Assembly: GCA_035765535.1 (NCBI GenBank)
Contig: DASTXE010000006.1
Span: forward strand, 62,001 to 126,000
Source: Rickettsiales bacterium
Lineage (GTDB): Bacteria; Pseudomonadota; Alphaproteobacteria; Rickettsiales; JABCZZ01
Reading direction: 5' to 3'
DNA length: 64,000 nt
How positions within the stretch are numbered: the stretch's first letter is position 1; every line of letters starts with the position of its first letter. The translations under genes and the position numbers were made by a program. This document shows, piece by piece, positions 27,703 to 36,426 of this stretch. The notes beneath the pieces are model-generated. The model was not told the origin of the DNA and did no database searches. It was given only the letters and a program-made list of their open reading frames with translations.

Positions 27703-28059
27703 ATGAAACCGCATAAAGAAGATCACATTTTGGCTTTGAACTTATCGGCGAATTCCGGCAGCGGCAAACAACCCGAACATGTAAAAACGCCAGTTCCGTC
27801 AAAGATGATGAGCGAAATAGAAATGCTGAACCATCCGGCTTATATCCGCCAGTCCGCCCAGCTCATCAAACAGGCGCTGGATGAGGGCTGCGACGTGCTG
27901 CAACTGCCCAACGGCGATATCGTAACCACGATGACCAAAACCGTTGTGACACAATATATCTGGAAAGATGGCAGACTGGTGGAAGTAAAAGCGAAACCAA
28001 AGCGGGCAAGAAAGAAACAGCTCCCCAAATGGCAAGACAGGATACTGGTCGCAGCCTAA
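27703..28059 (+). CDS. hypothetical basic protein
   Basis: A 118-residue protein with a good ribosome binding site (CCGGAGGA) before its ATG. The middle has a helix (SAQLIKQALDEGCDVLQLP) and a beta-hairpin-like stretch (NGDIVTTMTKTVVTQYIW), and the tail is strongly basic (KPKRARKKQLPK). No family is recognised; a nucleic-acid-binding role is possible from the charge only. It overlaps the end of the convergent beta-barrel gene by 4 bases. Confidence 0.6.
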   Translation: MKPHKEDHILALNLSANSGSGKQPEHVKTPVPSKMMSEIEMLNHPAYIRQSAQLIKQALDEGCDVLQLPNGDIVTTMTKTVVTQYIWKDGRLVEVKAKPKRARKKQLPKWQDRILVAA

Positions 28060-29510
28060 TACATGTAGAGCAGCGAGAGATACACGCGGTTATCGGTGTA
28101 ATTGTCGCTGGCGAATTCAGAGGTTCTTTTTGAATATTGGTATTGAGGCTTCAAACCGATACCCTCAGCGAGCTTGTATTGAAAATTGATGCCGCTGTAA
28201 TAGAGCTTCGTATTGCGATCGAATGCAGGATCACCGCCTACGTAATCGACATTGTCCATTCCGCCGAATACCGTTCCGGTCAGGCTGAGCGATAATTTTT
28301 GCTCCAGCGAAACTTTATGAATCGTATGAACGACACCGGCAGCGCCTTCGACGGTTTCATCGTTAAAATCTTTATCCATGAACAACGACAGTTTTGTCAT
28401 ATCTGTAAATGTCCAGCCGAGATTAAAACCCAGGTAGGGTTTTCGTGTGGAGGAAGTGCCTTCCTCATAAGTGCGATAGAGGTATCCGCCGAAAACGCTT
28501 CCTGCAATGCCGCGCGGAGTGCTGAATTCATAACCTAGCTTATTGTTCGTACCTGCGGAAGTCTGGTCAGGTCCGGAAGGAAGCGAAAAGCGCGTACGGT
28601 CATAGAGCGTACTGACGAATATATTGTTATCCGGCATGGTCTCATATTTGATCGTCACACCGGCGCTCTTATCATTGCGATCCAGCACATCGCCAAAGCC
28701 TGCAAACCCAGATGGAATCCCACCGGAGAGTGATATATCCTGGTTCTGTCCTGTTACATCAAGCTTAATGGCTGCTACCGAGCGGACGAATTCAACATTC
28801 TCCGCTGTCGTCTTATAGGATACCGGCTGCTGGCCGATACTGTTTGCCACCGCTCCAAGTTCCTGATGCCTCTTCACACTGGAAGCACCGACAATGACAT
28901 AGGTGTCCTGGGCAATATCATATTGTCCGGAAGCGAGCGCACCATAATCAGAGAAACTTTGCTGGTCGTTATTACGGTAAAAGCCGAAATCACCTTCCGC
29001 GCCCAGGAAGATAGCATTACGTTCCCAGTTGGACTGTATGCCGAGCGCCGGTTTGACATCTGTAATCCAGTCGGATTTCTTGCCAGAGGGAGTTAGGAAA
29101 ATATTATCGTCATACGCCGTCTGCAATTCGATGCCTGGGCTAATAAGAAAACCGCCAGCCTTTACGCCGATTGGCAGATTGTCTTCAATTGCCCTTCTAC
29201 GGACCGTCAACACGTCATCGGGCGTTGTGGATTGTTTCTGCTCAAGCGGCACGTAATCAGGAATAGGTGCCTGATCTTTTTCTTTGCGTAAATCATCGAC
29301 AGGCGTAGTGGAAGTTTCCTGCCGCTGCAATTGCAGCTGTTGCAATAATTGCTGTTGTGCCGGAGTATCATTGGATGGAAGCGATTGCAGATCCGGATTC
29401 ACCTCCTGCTGCTGCTCAGCCCATACCGATTCCGGAATAACAAGAAAAGGCACGATGCCAGCGGCAACCGATGCAATAACCCGAAAACACCCTATACGGC
29501 ATGGCCGCAT
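28056..29510 (-). CDS. outer-membrane beta-barrel protein of the exopolysaccharide locus
   Basis: A 484-residue exported protein with a signal peptide (about 1-31, ending VWA), a Gln-rich periplasmic stretch (about 32-80) and a long C-terminal region of alternating strands ending in LSLLYMY, with the terminal aromatic typical of outer-membrane barrels. It resembles the BBP2-type putative porins found beside exopolysaccharide genes. It is downstream of and probably co-transcribed with the Wzc-like gene (8 bases apart). With the short Wza-like protein in this locus, it may form the outer-membrane export channel. Confidence 0.75.
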   Translation of the reverse strand: MRPCRIGCFRVIASVAAGIVPFLVIPESVWAEQQQEVNPDLQSLPSNDTPAQQQLLQQLQLQRQETSTTPVDDLRKEKDQAPIPDYVPLEQKQSTTPDDVLTVRRRAIEDNLPIGVKAGGFLISPGIELQTAYDDNIFLTPSGKKSDWITDVKPALGIQSNWERNAIFLGAEGDFGFYRNNDQQSFSDYGALASGQYDIAQDTYVIVGASSVKRHQELGAVANSIGQQPVSYKTTAENVEFVRSVAAIKLDVTGQNQDISLSGGIPSGFAGFGDVLDRNDKSAGVTIKYETMPDNNIFVSTLYDRTRFSLPSGPDQTSAGTNNKLGYEFSTPRGIAGSVFGGYLYRTYEEGTSSTRKPYLGFNLGWTFTDMTKLSLFMDKDFNDETVEGAAGVVHTIHKVSLEQKLSLSLTGTVFGGMDNVDYVGGDPAFDRNTKLYYSGINFQYKLAEGIGLKPQYQYSKRTSEFASDNYTDNRVYLSLLYMY

Positions 29511-29518
29511 GTCTTCTC

Positions 29519-31570
29519 CTAAGCCGCGCTGATTAATTTAGGTAGCAGGAAGTCAGACCCAACCGTGATGGTTTTATACTTGCCGATATCCACTTTATTG
29601 ATCGCCACGCCCAGCACAGGAGTCGTAATCCCCTGCAGGATCGCAAGCATATTGTTAATGCTTTGGCGCGGGGTCTTGATCCACTCGGTAACCACCATGA
29701 TGCCATCTGCCTGTTCAGCGATGGAGTTAGCTTCCGAGTTAGCCAGCAGCGGGCAGGAATCGATAAGAATGTAATTATAGTTCTGCTTCAGCTTGTCCAG
29801 CAACGTCCGCAGGTTCGTGGACCTCAGCGCATCCGGCGCATGCAGCGCCTGGCCGCCTGCACGCATGACGCAGAATCCGTTCCTGTCCGTCACAATAGCC
29901 TTGGACACTAACTCGTTGTCGATCAGCGCATCGGTAAAGCCAAGCCCGTTAGCATCCCCGGTCATCTTGCTGATGGTCGGGAACATGAAGTCGGCATCGA
30001 TCACCAGCACCTTATGTCCAAGCGACATCAGATAGTAGGCCATGGAAACGGTAAAGGTGCTGCGGCCCTCCTTCGGAAGCGCGGAAGTTACCAGAATCGC
30101 GCGGGCTGCACTGTTCATGATACCGGACATATAGATACGCTTGATAGCTTCCTTGTAGATGGTATTTTCGCGGCTGAGCATCGCTGCCAGAGGTTCCGCA
30201 ATCTGCGGAATAATGCCGATCGGTTTCTGTGCAAGCCTGCGTATATCTTCGAAATTGCGGATACCGCCGCGCATGATTTCCATAAAGAATACGGTAAACA
30301 GAGCCAGGCTCACCGAGAACACAGCGACGATAGCAAGCAGCAGGCTCTTGGGCGGTGTCGGGCTATCCGGCGGAACAGCCGGAGAAGCAAGGTAAGCGTC
30401 CGGACGGGCCAGCGTTTCCTGCGACTGTATGCTTGCATAGTTTTTCAGCAGATTGTTCAGCAGCTTTTCGCTGGCTTCTTCCTGCGCCTGAAGACCACTG
30501 AGCGCAATCTGCTTACCGCGCAGGTCATTTTCCTGCTGGTTCAGAACCTGCAGGCGCTCTCTCAGCATTTTCACCTGAGCCGTCGCTTCGGTATTATCCG
30601 TGTAAGCAGATCTCTTGATCAGGTTTTCTTCGCTGGCAATAGCGTGGTTGATCTGTTTCAACTCGCTCTCAGCTTCTATAACCTTAGGATGATTGGGACC
30701 GTATTTGGAACGCAATGCGCCCAGCTCTTGCGACGTGGTGCTGGCCTGTGCCTTAAGGTTCTGAATCAGGTTAGAATTGATAATTCCCGGCAAAGCATTT
30801 GGATGGGCTTCTTTCTTGGCGCTGTCGATAGCCGTGATTTTCGAATTAGCAGCGTACTGATCACCTTCCGCTACCAGTAACTGCTCAGCAACGTTAGAGA
30901 TTTCCTGGTATATCAGCTGCTCTTCATTCTTACCGACCACCAGATTCTGCGCGGCGCGATAATCTTCCACCGCCTTGGATTTCTGCTGAACGTCAGCCTG
31001 CGCATCCTTGATTCTCGCTTCGAACCATTGGCTCACTTTCGCCAGACGTTCTTTTTTCAGAGTCACCTGTTCATTAAAATATGCAGCGGCATGAGCATTG
31101 GCAACTTTAGCAGAAAGTTCCGGGTCATGTGATTTGAAGGACACTTCAACCGCACGCGAGGTTCCTGCATTCTTAACGGTCAGGTGGCTGACAAACTTAT
31201 CAAGAACATCGTCCATGCTCTTAAGAGACGCATAATCCGGGGCCTTATCGAGCGCCGTTGCCTGAACCGTCTGCTTTGCTACTGCGAGAGAGTTGAGAAT
31301 ATCCACTTCGGTCTGTACGGTGGTCTCGTCAAATTTGGTACCTTCCGTCACATCCTGGAAGTCGGCAAGGTTCAGCGAGTGGTCGCTGAGGATGACGATG
31401 GCGGTAGCTTTATAAGAACTGGGAAGAAGGAAGACAACTGATACTCCGAGTATCAAAGTCGTCAGCATAATCTTGAGCATCAGAAAGCGGCGGCGCCACA
31501 ACATCCACAGGATATCCTGCAAACTGGGAATCGAATCCATCGTATGGGTAGAAGAGGAATTGCTGTACAT
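29519..31570 (-). CDS. polysaccharide co-polymerase, Wzz domain fused to BY-kinase-like ATPase
   Basis: A 683-residue Wzc/GumC-like inner-membrane protein: Wzz domain with a first membrane helix (about 28-50), long coiled coils (about 170-400), a proline-rich PDSPTPPKS before the second membrane helix (about 410-430), and a cytoplasmic P-loop domain. The Walker A motif reads PKEGRST with Arg503 where the catalytic Lys is expected; A' is VLVIDADF and B is YILIDS. The C-terminal 30 residues contain a single Tyr, not the usual Tyr cluster. It probably controls chain length and export without classical tyrosine autophosphorylation. Confidence 0.85.
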   Translation of the reverse strand: MYSNSSSTHTMDSIPSLQDILWMLWRRRFLMLKIMLTTLILGVSVVFLLPSSYKATAIVILSDHSLNLADFQDVTEGTKFDETTVQTEVDILNSLAVAKQTVQATALDKAPDYASLKSMDDVLDKFVSHLTVKNAGTSRAVEVSFKSHDPELSAKVANAHAAAYFNEQVTLKKERLAKVSQWFEARIKDAQADVQQKSKAVEDYRAAQNLVVGKNEEQLIYQEISNVAEQLLVAEGDQYAANSKITAIDSAKKEAHPNALPGIINSNLIQNLKAQASTTSQELGALRSKYGPNHPKVIEAESELKQINHAIASEENLIKRSAYTDNTEATAQVKMLRERLQVLNQQENDLRGKQIALSGLQAQEEASEKLLNNLLKNYASIQSQETLARPDAYLASPAVPPDSPTPPKSLLLAIVAVFSVSLALFTVFFMEIMRGGIRNFEDIRRLAQKPIGIIPQIAEPLAAMLSRENTIYKEAIKRIYMSGIMNSAARAILVTSALPKEGRSTFTVSMAYYLMSLGHKVLVIDADFMFPTISKMTGDANGLGFTDALIDNELVSKAIVTDRNGFCVMRAGGQALHAPDALRSTNLRTLLDKLKQNYNYILIDSCPLLANSEANSIAEQADGIMVVTEWIKTPRQSINNMLAILQGITTPVLGVAINKVDIGKYKTITVGSDFLLPKLISAA

Positions 31571-31699
31571 GACCTGATAATCTCAAAATGGAATAACTCA
31601 AACAAGGCGTTTTGCCCATTTTAGGCGCATTCGTCAAGAAATATACTTAAAAAAATGAAATTATTTTACCGCACTTCAACGTTTATTGGATGGAAAAGC

Positions 31700-31728
31700 T
31701 TGCAATCCGTACCTCTTTAGGATATGGC
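31700..31728 (+). promoter_or_regulatory. promoter for wecB
   Basis: TTGCAA (31700-31705), 17 bases, then TATGGC (31723-31728), about 40 bases before the wecB ATG. The match is moderate. It is in the divergent region between the wzc-like gene and wecB. Confidence 0.4.
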
Positions 31729-31767
31729 TGCGCATAATTTTAACCCTAAAACTTTCAGTCGGTTAGC

Positions 31768-32976
31768 ATGCTATCTCCTCAAATGACAAACTTAAACGGT
31801 AAAAAACAACGTGTTATGGTTGTTGTCGGCACCCGTCCGGAAGCCATCAAGCTGGCTCCCGTTATACGGGCAATGAAAGCAAGCCCACTTCTAGAAGTAG
31901 TTGTATGCGCAACCGGCCAGCACACGGACATGTTATTCCCGATCCTCGACTGGTTCAATATTAAACGTGATTTCACGCTCGACGTTATGAGGCACCAGCA
32001 GCCTCTTTCGCACCTCGCGGGAAAACTCCTCTCCGGTTTATTCGACGTGATTGAAGAAGTACACCCCGACACCGTCATGGTTCAGGGTGATACCACGTCG
32101 GCATTCATCGGCGGTCTGGCCGCATTCTATAGCTATGACCATTTCTGGAAAAACCAGCTGCGCAACACCCCGTTGCATATCGCTCATGTCGAAGCAGGCC
32201 TTCGCACCGGGGATAATTATTCTCCGTATCCGGAAGAAATTAACCGTAAGCTTATCGGCCATATGTGCGACTGGAGCTTCGCCCCGACTGACGAATCCGC
32301 CGCAGCCCTGCGCCGCGAAGGCATCACCGAAGGGATTTATGTCACCGGGAATACCGTAATCGATGCCGTGTTTGAAACCTGCGAAATGCTTAAACAGGCT
32401 CCCCGCGATGTCCTGTCCCATATCGCTCCGGACAGAAAAGTCGTTCTGATCACGAGCCATCGCCGTGAAAACTACGGCAGCGGCCTGGAAGAAATCTGCC
32501 GCGCGATCAAAACCCTCTCCGAGCGCTATCCGCACATCGACTTCGTCTATCCGGTGCATTTGAACCATCATATCAAGGAACCCGTGCATGCGATGCTGGG
32601 TGGCATGAAAAACGTTCATCTGATCGAACCGATGGGCTATCCCGACTTCGTTGCCCTGATGATGCGCAGCTACCTCATCCTCACCGATTCCGGCGGCGTT
32701 CAGGAAGAAGGTCCGTCACTGGGCAAACCCGTACTGGTAATGCGCGATAAAACCGAAAGGCCGGAAGCGATTTCCGCCGGAACGGCAAAGCTGATCGGCG
32801 CGCATGCCGACCAGATTGTCAAAGAAACCAGCGCGTTGATCGACAATGAAGTTGCTTACAGGAAAATGGCGCATGCCGTAAATCCTTACGGGGACGGAAA
32901 AGCCAGCCAGCGCATTGTGAACCTGCTGACCGGTGAAACCGCAGAAAATAACACATTCCGGTATGCAGCAGGTTAA
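31768..32976 (+). CDS. wecB: UDP-N-acetylglucosamine 2-epimerase (non-hydrolysing)
   Basis: A 402-residue WecB-type epimerase making UDP-ManNAc. Motifs VVGTRPEAIKLAPVI, HVEAGLRTGD, NTVIDA, SHRRENYG (His231) and DSGGVQEEGPSLGKPVL cover both Rossmann domains. A downstream ATG at 31783 is an alternative start. Together with wecC in this locus it would provide UDP-ManNAcA. It begins the plus-strand exopolysaccharide operon. Confidence 0.95.
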   Translation: MLSPQMTNLNGKKQRVMVVVGTRPEAIKLAPVIRAMKASPLLEVVVCATGQHTDMLFPILDWFNIKRDFTLDVMRHQQPLSHLAGKLLSGLFDVIEEVHPDTVMVQGDTTSAFIGGLAAFYSYDHFWKNQLRNTPLHIAHVEAGLRTGDNYSPYPEEINRKLIGHMCDWSFAPTDESAAALRREGITEGIYVTGNTVIDAVFETCEMLKQAPRDVLSHIAPDRKVVLITSHRRENYGSGLEEICRAIKTLSERYPHIDFVYPVHLNHHIKEPVHAMLGGMKNVHLIEPMGYPDFVALMMRSYLILTDSGGVQEEGPSLGKPVLVMRDKTERPEAISAGTAKLIGAHADQIVKETSALIDNEVAYRKMAHAVNPYGDGKASQRIVNLLTGETAENNTFRYAAG

Positions 32977-32977
32977 T

Positions 32978-33745
32978 ATGATCGACGCAGCAACTTATCT
33001 CGAAAACCCCACACACCGCATCACATTCATGAGCACTCCCATGGACGCGATCACCATGGAAGAAACCATCGCCATTGCAGAACGCGCCATGGTAACGCGC
33101 AAGCGTCTTCAGCATGTTGTGGTGAACGTAGCCAAACTTGTGAACATGCAGACAAATAAAGCACTATATGAAGATGTCTGCGCGAGCGACCTGATTAATA
33201 TTGACGGTATGGGAGTCGTCTGGGGAGCGAGGCTGTGCGGACATAAGGTGCCCGAACGCGTCAGCGGTGTCGACATCATGGAAAACCTGCTAAAACTCTG
33301 CGAAGCAAAAGGCTTCCGCCCGTATTTCTTCGGCGCAAAACAGGAAGTTCTGGAACAGGCCGTCGCCAATATCAAACAGCAATACCCGAAGCTGCAGATT
33401 GCGGGCTATCGCAACGGCTATTTCACGCCGCAGGAAGAAGAATCGATCATCCGTGATATTGCCGCCTCCAATGCGGACTGCCTCTTCATCGCCATCACCA
33501 GCCCGACGAAAGAACGCCTTCTGGCCCAGTATAAGGACATTATCAATGTTCCGTTCCTGATGGGCGTAGGCGGCTCCATTGACGTGAAGGCTGGCTTTGT
33601 AAAGCGCGCACCGGTATGGATGCAGCGCATCGGCCTGGAATGGTTCTACCGCCTGGCGCAGGAGCCGAAACGTATGTTCCGCCGTTACTGGAACACCAAT
33701 GTCAGCTACGCTTTCATGCTATTCAAAGAATGGCAGAAAGCATAA
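32978..33745 (+). CDS. WecG/TagA/CpsF family glycosyltransferase
   Basis: A 255-residue enzyme of the WecG/TagA family, which transfers ManNAc or ManNAcA to a lipid-linked sugar at the inner membrane. Motifs VVNVAKLVNMQTNKAL, LINIDGMGVVWGARL (the DG is catalytic in TagA) and the C-terminal GLEWFYRLAQEPKRMFRRY are typical. The frame is open upstream into wecB; the ATG at 32978, just after the wecB stop, gives the family length. Its co-occurrence with wecB and wecC supports ManNAc(A) as the donor sugar. Confidence 0.88.
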   Translation: MIDAATYLENPTHRITFMSTPMDAITMEETIAIAERAMVTRKRLQHVVVNVAKLVNMQTNKALYEDVCASDLINIDGMGVVWGARLCGHKVPERVSGVDIMENLLKLCEAKGFRPYFFGAKQEVLEQAVANIKQQYPKLQIAGYRNGYFTPQEEESIIRDIAASNADCLFIAITSPTKERLLAQYKDIINVPFLMGVGGSIDVKAGFVKRAPVWMQRIGLEWFYRLAQEPKRMFRRYWNTNVSYAFMLFKEWQKA

Positions 33746-33779
33746 TTTAAACTGAACACGAAACTTTAGGAGAAGGTCT

Positions 33780-34370
33780 ATGAAAGCCGTCGATTCCTTA
33801 CGCATGGGTATAGTATGCATCACGATGCTCCTGGGAGCTTCCATATTGTCTGGTTGCGCCATTCCCGGCGCTGCGTCGCAGGATGCACCTGCGGATGTTA
33901 AAAACGCCGCTGCTTATACACTGAATCCCGGCGATGTGATCAAACTGACCGTATACATGGAAGAAAACCTGAACGGCCAATACACGGTGGACCGTCATGG
34001 TGCCGTCACCATTCCTCTCATCGGCGATGTAGAGGCACAGGGCCTTTCAAAGGAACAGCTGCAGGCTAAAGTGGCCTCCACCCTTGTTAAAGGCGGTTAT
34101 CTGAAAACCCCCCTCGTGACCGTAGATGTGATCAGCACGCGACCGTTCTATATCCTGGGTGAAGTAAAGAATCCGGGCAGCTACGTATGGCAGCCCTCGA
34201 TTGACGTGTTCAAAGCCATCGCAACGGCAGGCGGCTATACGCCCCGCGCTGCTCAGAACAAGATCTTGATTGACCGCGGTGTCGGTGATGAAAAGAAACG
34301 TTATAACGCCACGGAAGATACTCCCGTGCTGCCGGGCGATTCTATCACCGTGCGTGAACGGATATTCTAA
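33780..34370 (+). CDS. short Wza-like polysaccharide export lipoprotein (OPX)
   Basis: A 196-residue lipoprotein with lipobox LSGC (Cys26). A Poly_export domain (YTLNPGDVIKLTVYMEENLN to about 125) is followed by one SLBB domain (FYILGEVKNPGSYVWQPS to the end). It lacks the C-terminal amphipathic helix that lets E. coli Wza (about 380 residues) span the outer membrane, and it is near GumB in size. An outer-membrane partner is therefore expected, and the locus beta-barrel at 28056-29510 is the obvious candidate. AGGAGAAGG precedes the ATG. Confidence 0.9.
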   Translation: MKAVDSLRMGIVCITMLLGASILSGCAIPGAASQDAPADVKNAAAYTLNPGDVIKLTVYMEENLNGQYTVDRHGAVTIPLIGDVEAQGLSKEQLQAKVASTLVKGGYLKTPLVTVDVISTRPFYILGEVKNPGSYVWQPSIDVFKAIATAGGYTPRAAQNKILIDRGVGDEKKRYNATEDTPVLPGDSITVRERIF

Positions 34371-34385
34371 TCTGTTTCCCTCCAC

Positions 34386-35624
34386 ATGAAGCTTATCGTT
34401 CATAAGATACTCAATAACCGGTTATTTATCCGATTGATAAGCCTGGGTGATCAGGTATTGTTTACAGGCGGCAACTTCCTGCTGACGATCCTGTTCACCC
34501 GCTATTACAAAGACACGGAACTGGCTGCATACGGCATGGCCGTTTCAGCCGCGCTGATCCTGCAGGGCGTCCAGCGCAACAGCTATGTTGTACAGAACTC
34601 CCTGCTGAGCGCACATGTGCTGATGAGCCGGGGCAGGAAAGTGCTCGCGGAGCAGATTGTCGCCGTAGTTCCCCTGCTCTGCCTGCTTGCAGTACTGTCT
34701 GTCATTACATGGATATTCTGGCCGGGCAGTGACTTTTCCCTGATCACTACCGCCTCCACCATCTGTTTCTCCATTTACGCGCAGCTCGAATTCGAGCGTA
34801 TGATGCTGGTAAAATATAAGAAGATCATTATCCCCTTCATCACTTCCTGCATTTACGTGCTGCTGGTGACTGGACTTATTTTTACCCATGAGACATTCAG
34901 CTTCTATGAAGTAATGGTCATACTGCTCGTTTTCACCACACTGAAATCACTCATTATTATCTTCATCGTAGGCAAGCCGGATTTCAAAGGCGGCTGGAAC
35001 TACCTGCGTAGCGACATGCGCCGCAATGCCATCTCCTCCCTGATGGGCGTGATTGGCTATGCCGGGTATATGCAGGCCCCCGTCATTATTCTAGGTATAT
35101 TCTGCCCGCAAAAAGTGGAAGTGGCCGCCTATGTGGCCATGCGCGGTGTCATGCAGCCATTGGCACTTGTCATACGCAGCATGGATATTATCGATAAAAG
35201 CTATTTCCACGAGAAGTCCACAGGCACAGGCGGTAACATCCGCAAAGTCATGAACGCGCAGATCATGCTCTACGGAGCCGTGAGCCTTGTACTGTCTTTA
35301 GGTATATCCATTTTCGGCAAACCGATCGTACAGCTGCTGTATCACGGTAAATATTTGGAATATACAAATAATATTTACTTCTGGGGCGTCATTACCGTGT
35401 TCTTTGCCATACTGCAACCCCTCGAAAGCGTTATCATCATCTACAAACAGCTGCCACGCTACAATATCATCCGCCTGTGGATAGGCATCGGGACCTGTCT
35501 TCTGGTGTGCCTGACCGCAAAACCATTCGGTGCTCTGGGTGCGGTATTCGTCAGTATGCTTGCAAGCATCGCCGGAGCGGCAGCCGCAATCCTGACCGCC
35601 CATAAATATCTGAAAAACACCTAA
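34386..35624 (+). CDS. Wzx-like oligosaccharide flippase
   Basis: A 412-residue integral membrane protein with about 12 hydrophobic segments and the topology of the polysaccharide flippase/MATE-like superfamily. The N-terminus, LISLGDQVLFTGGNFLLTIL, resembles many Wzx proteins. It would flip the lipid-linked repeat unit to the periplasm. It starts 15 bases after the OPX gene. Sequence is divergent, so the call rests on topology and position in the locus. Confidence 0.75.
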   Translation: MKLIVHKILNNRLFIRLISLGDQVLFTGGNFLLTILFTRYYKDTELAAYGMAVSAALILQGVQRNSYVVQNSLLSAHVLMSRGRKVLAEQIVAVVPLLCLLAVLSVITWIFWPGSDFSLITTASTICFSIYAQLEFERMMLVKYKKIIIPFITSCIYVLLVTGLIFTHETFSFYEVMVILLVFTTLKSLIIIFIVGKPDFKGGWNYLRSDMRRNAISSLMGVIGYAGYMQAPVIILGIFCPQKVEVAAYVAMRGVMQPLALVIRSMDIIDKSYFHEKSTGTGGNIRKVMNAQIMLYGAVSLVLSLGISIFGKPIVQLLYHGKYLEYTNNIYFWGVITVFFAILQPLESVIIIYKQLPRYNIIRLWIGIGTCLLVCLTAKPFGALGAVFVSMLASIAGAAAAILTAHKYLKNT

Positions 35625-35637
35625 AAGCAGGACTGAT

Positions 35638-36426
35638 ATGCCCGCACGGCAGTATAAAACTTACGAAAACACCAATACTTTGGAAAAGGCACTGGGTAAG
35701 CTGCATCAGATAGCTGCTTGCCATTTCAGCAAATCCATGCGCAGCATTCCGCAGGATTTCCGCTGCGTCAGCATCTGCTTCGATGATTTTCCTGAGACCG
35801 CCGCCATTGCGGGCGCGGCTGCCCTGGAAGAGGCAGGCGCAAAAGGCACATTCTATACCTGTTTTGGTCAGTTGGGCGAAAATAGCCCCGGCGGAGTATT
35901 GGCAACAGCAGAGCAAGTCACGGATCTTGCAAAGCGCGGACATGAAATCGGCTGCCATACTTACGATCACATCAACTGCTCTTTTGAAAGCACACGCAGG
36001 GTTACGGCTTCCTGCGAACGTAATATCGAAGCTGCAGCTGCGCACAACCTGAAACTAGCCAATTTCTCCTATCCTCAATGGGGCATGAGCCTAGGAGCAA
36101 AGAAACTCGTGCAGCAGCATTATGATTCTGCCCGCAGCGGCATTCAGGGTATCAACGCAGGCGAATCCGATCTTTACTGCCTCAAAAGCGTTCCGCTCTA
36201 CGAACGCAATAGGGAAACAGTCCGCAATCTCATAGACCAGGTTGCAACCCACGGCGGCTGGCTTATCATCTATACACATGATGTAAGCAATACACCGTCG
36301 GAGCATGGCATTTCACCTGCTTCCTTTAAAGGAATCATCCGGCACTGCGTTCAAAAAGGCATCCCGCTAAAGACAATTGCGGATGCCCTTAAATCACTGA
36401 ACGCTGATGGACGCAGGAGCGTTTGA
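35638..36426 (+). CDS. polysaccharide deacetylase family protein
   Basis: A 262-residue NodB-homology protein. ICFDDFPE supplies catalytic Asp49 and metal Asp50, and GHEIGCHTYDH supplies metal ligands His107 and His111; SYPQWG corresponds to motif 3 and IIYTHDVS to a late motif with a His. No signal peptide is seen, so it may act on a cytoplasmic or lipid-linked sugar. Likely role: removing N-acetyl groups from the repeat unit. Its 3' end overlaps the convergent beta-helix gene by 33 bases. Confidence 0.88.
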   Translation: MPARQYKTYENTNTLEKALGKLHQIAACHFSKSMRSIPQDFRCVSICFDDFPETAAIAGAAALEEAGAKGTFYTCFGQLGENSPGGVLATAEQVTDLAKRGHEIGCHTYDHINCSFESTRRVTASCERNIEAAAAHNLKLANFSYPQWGMSLGAKKLVQQHYDSARSGIQGINAGESDLYCLKSVPLYERNRETVRNLIDQVATHGGWLIIYTHDVSNTPSEHGISPASFKGIIRHCVQKGIPLKTIADALKSLNADGRRSV

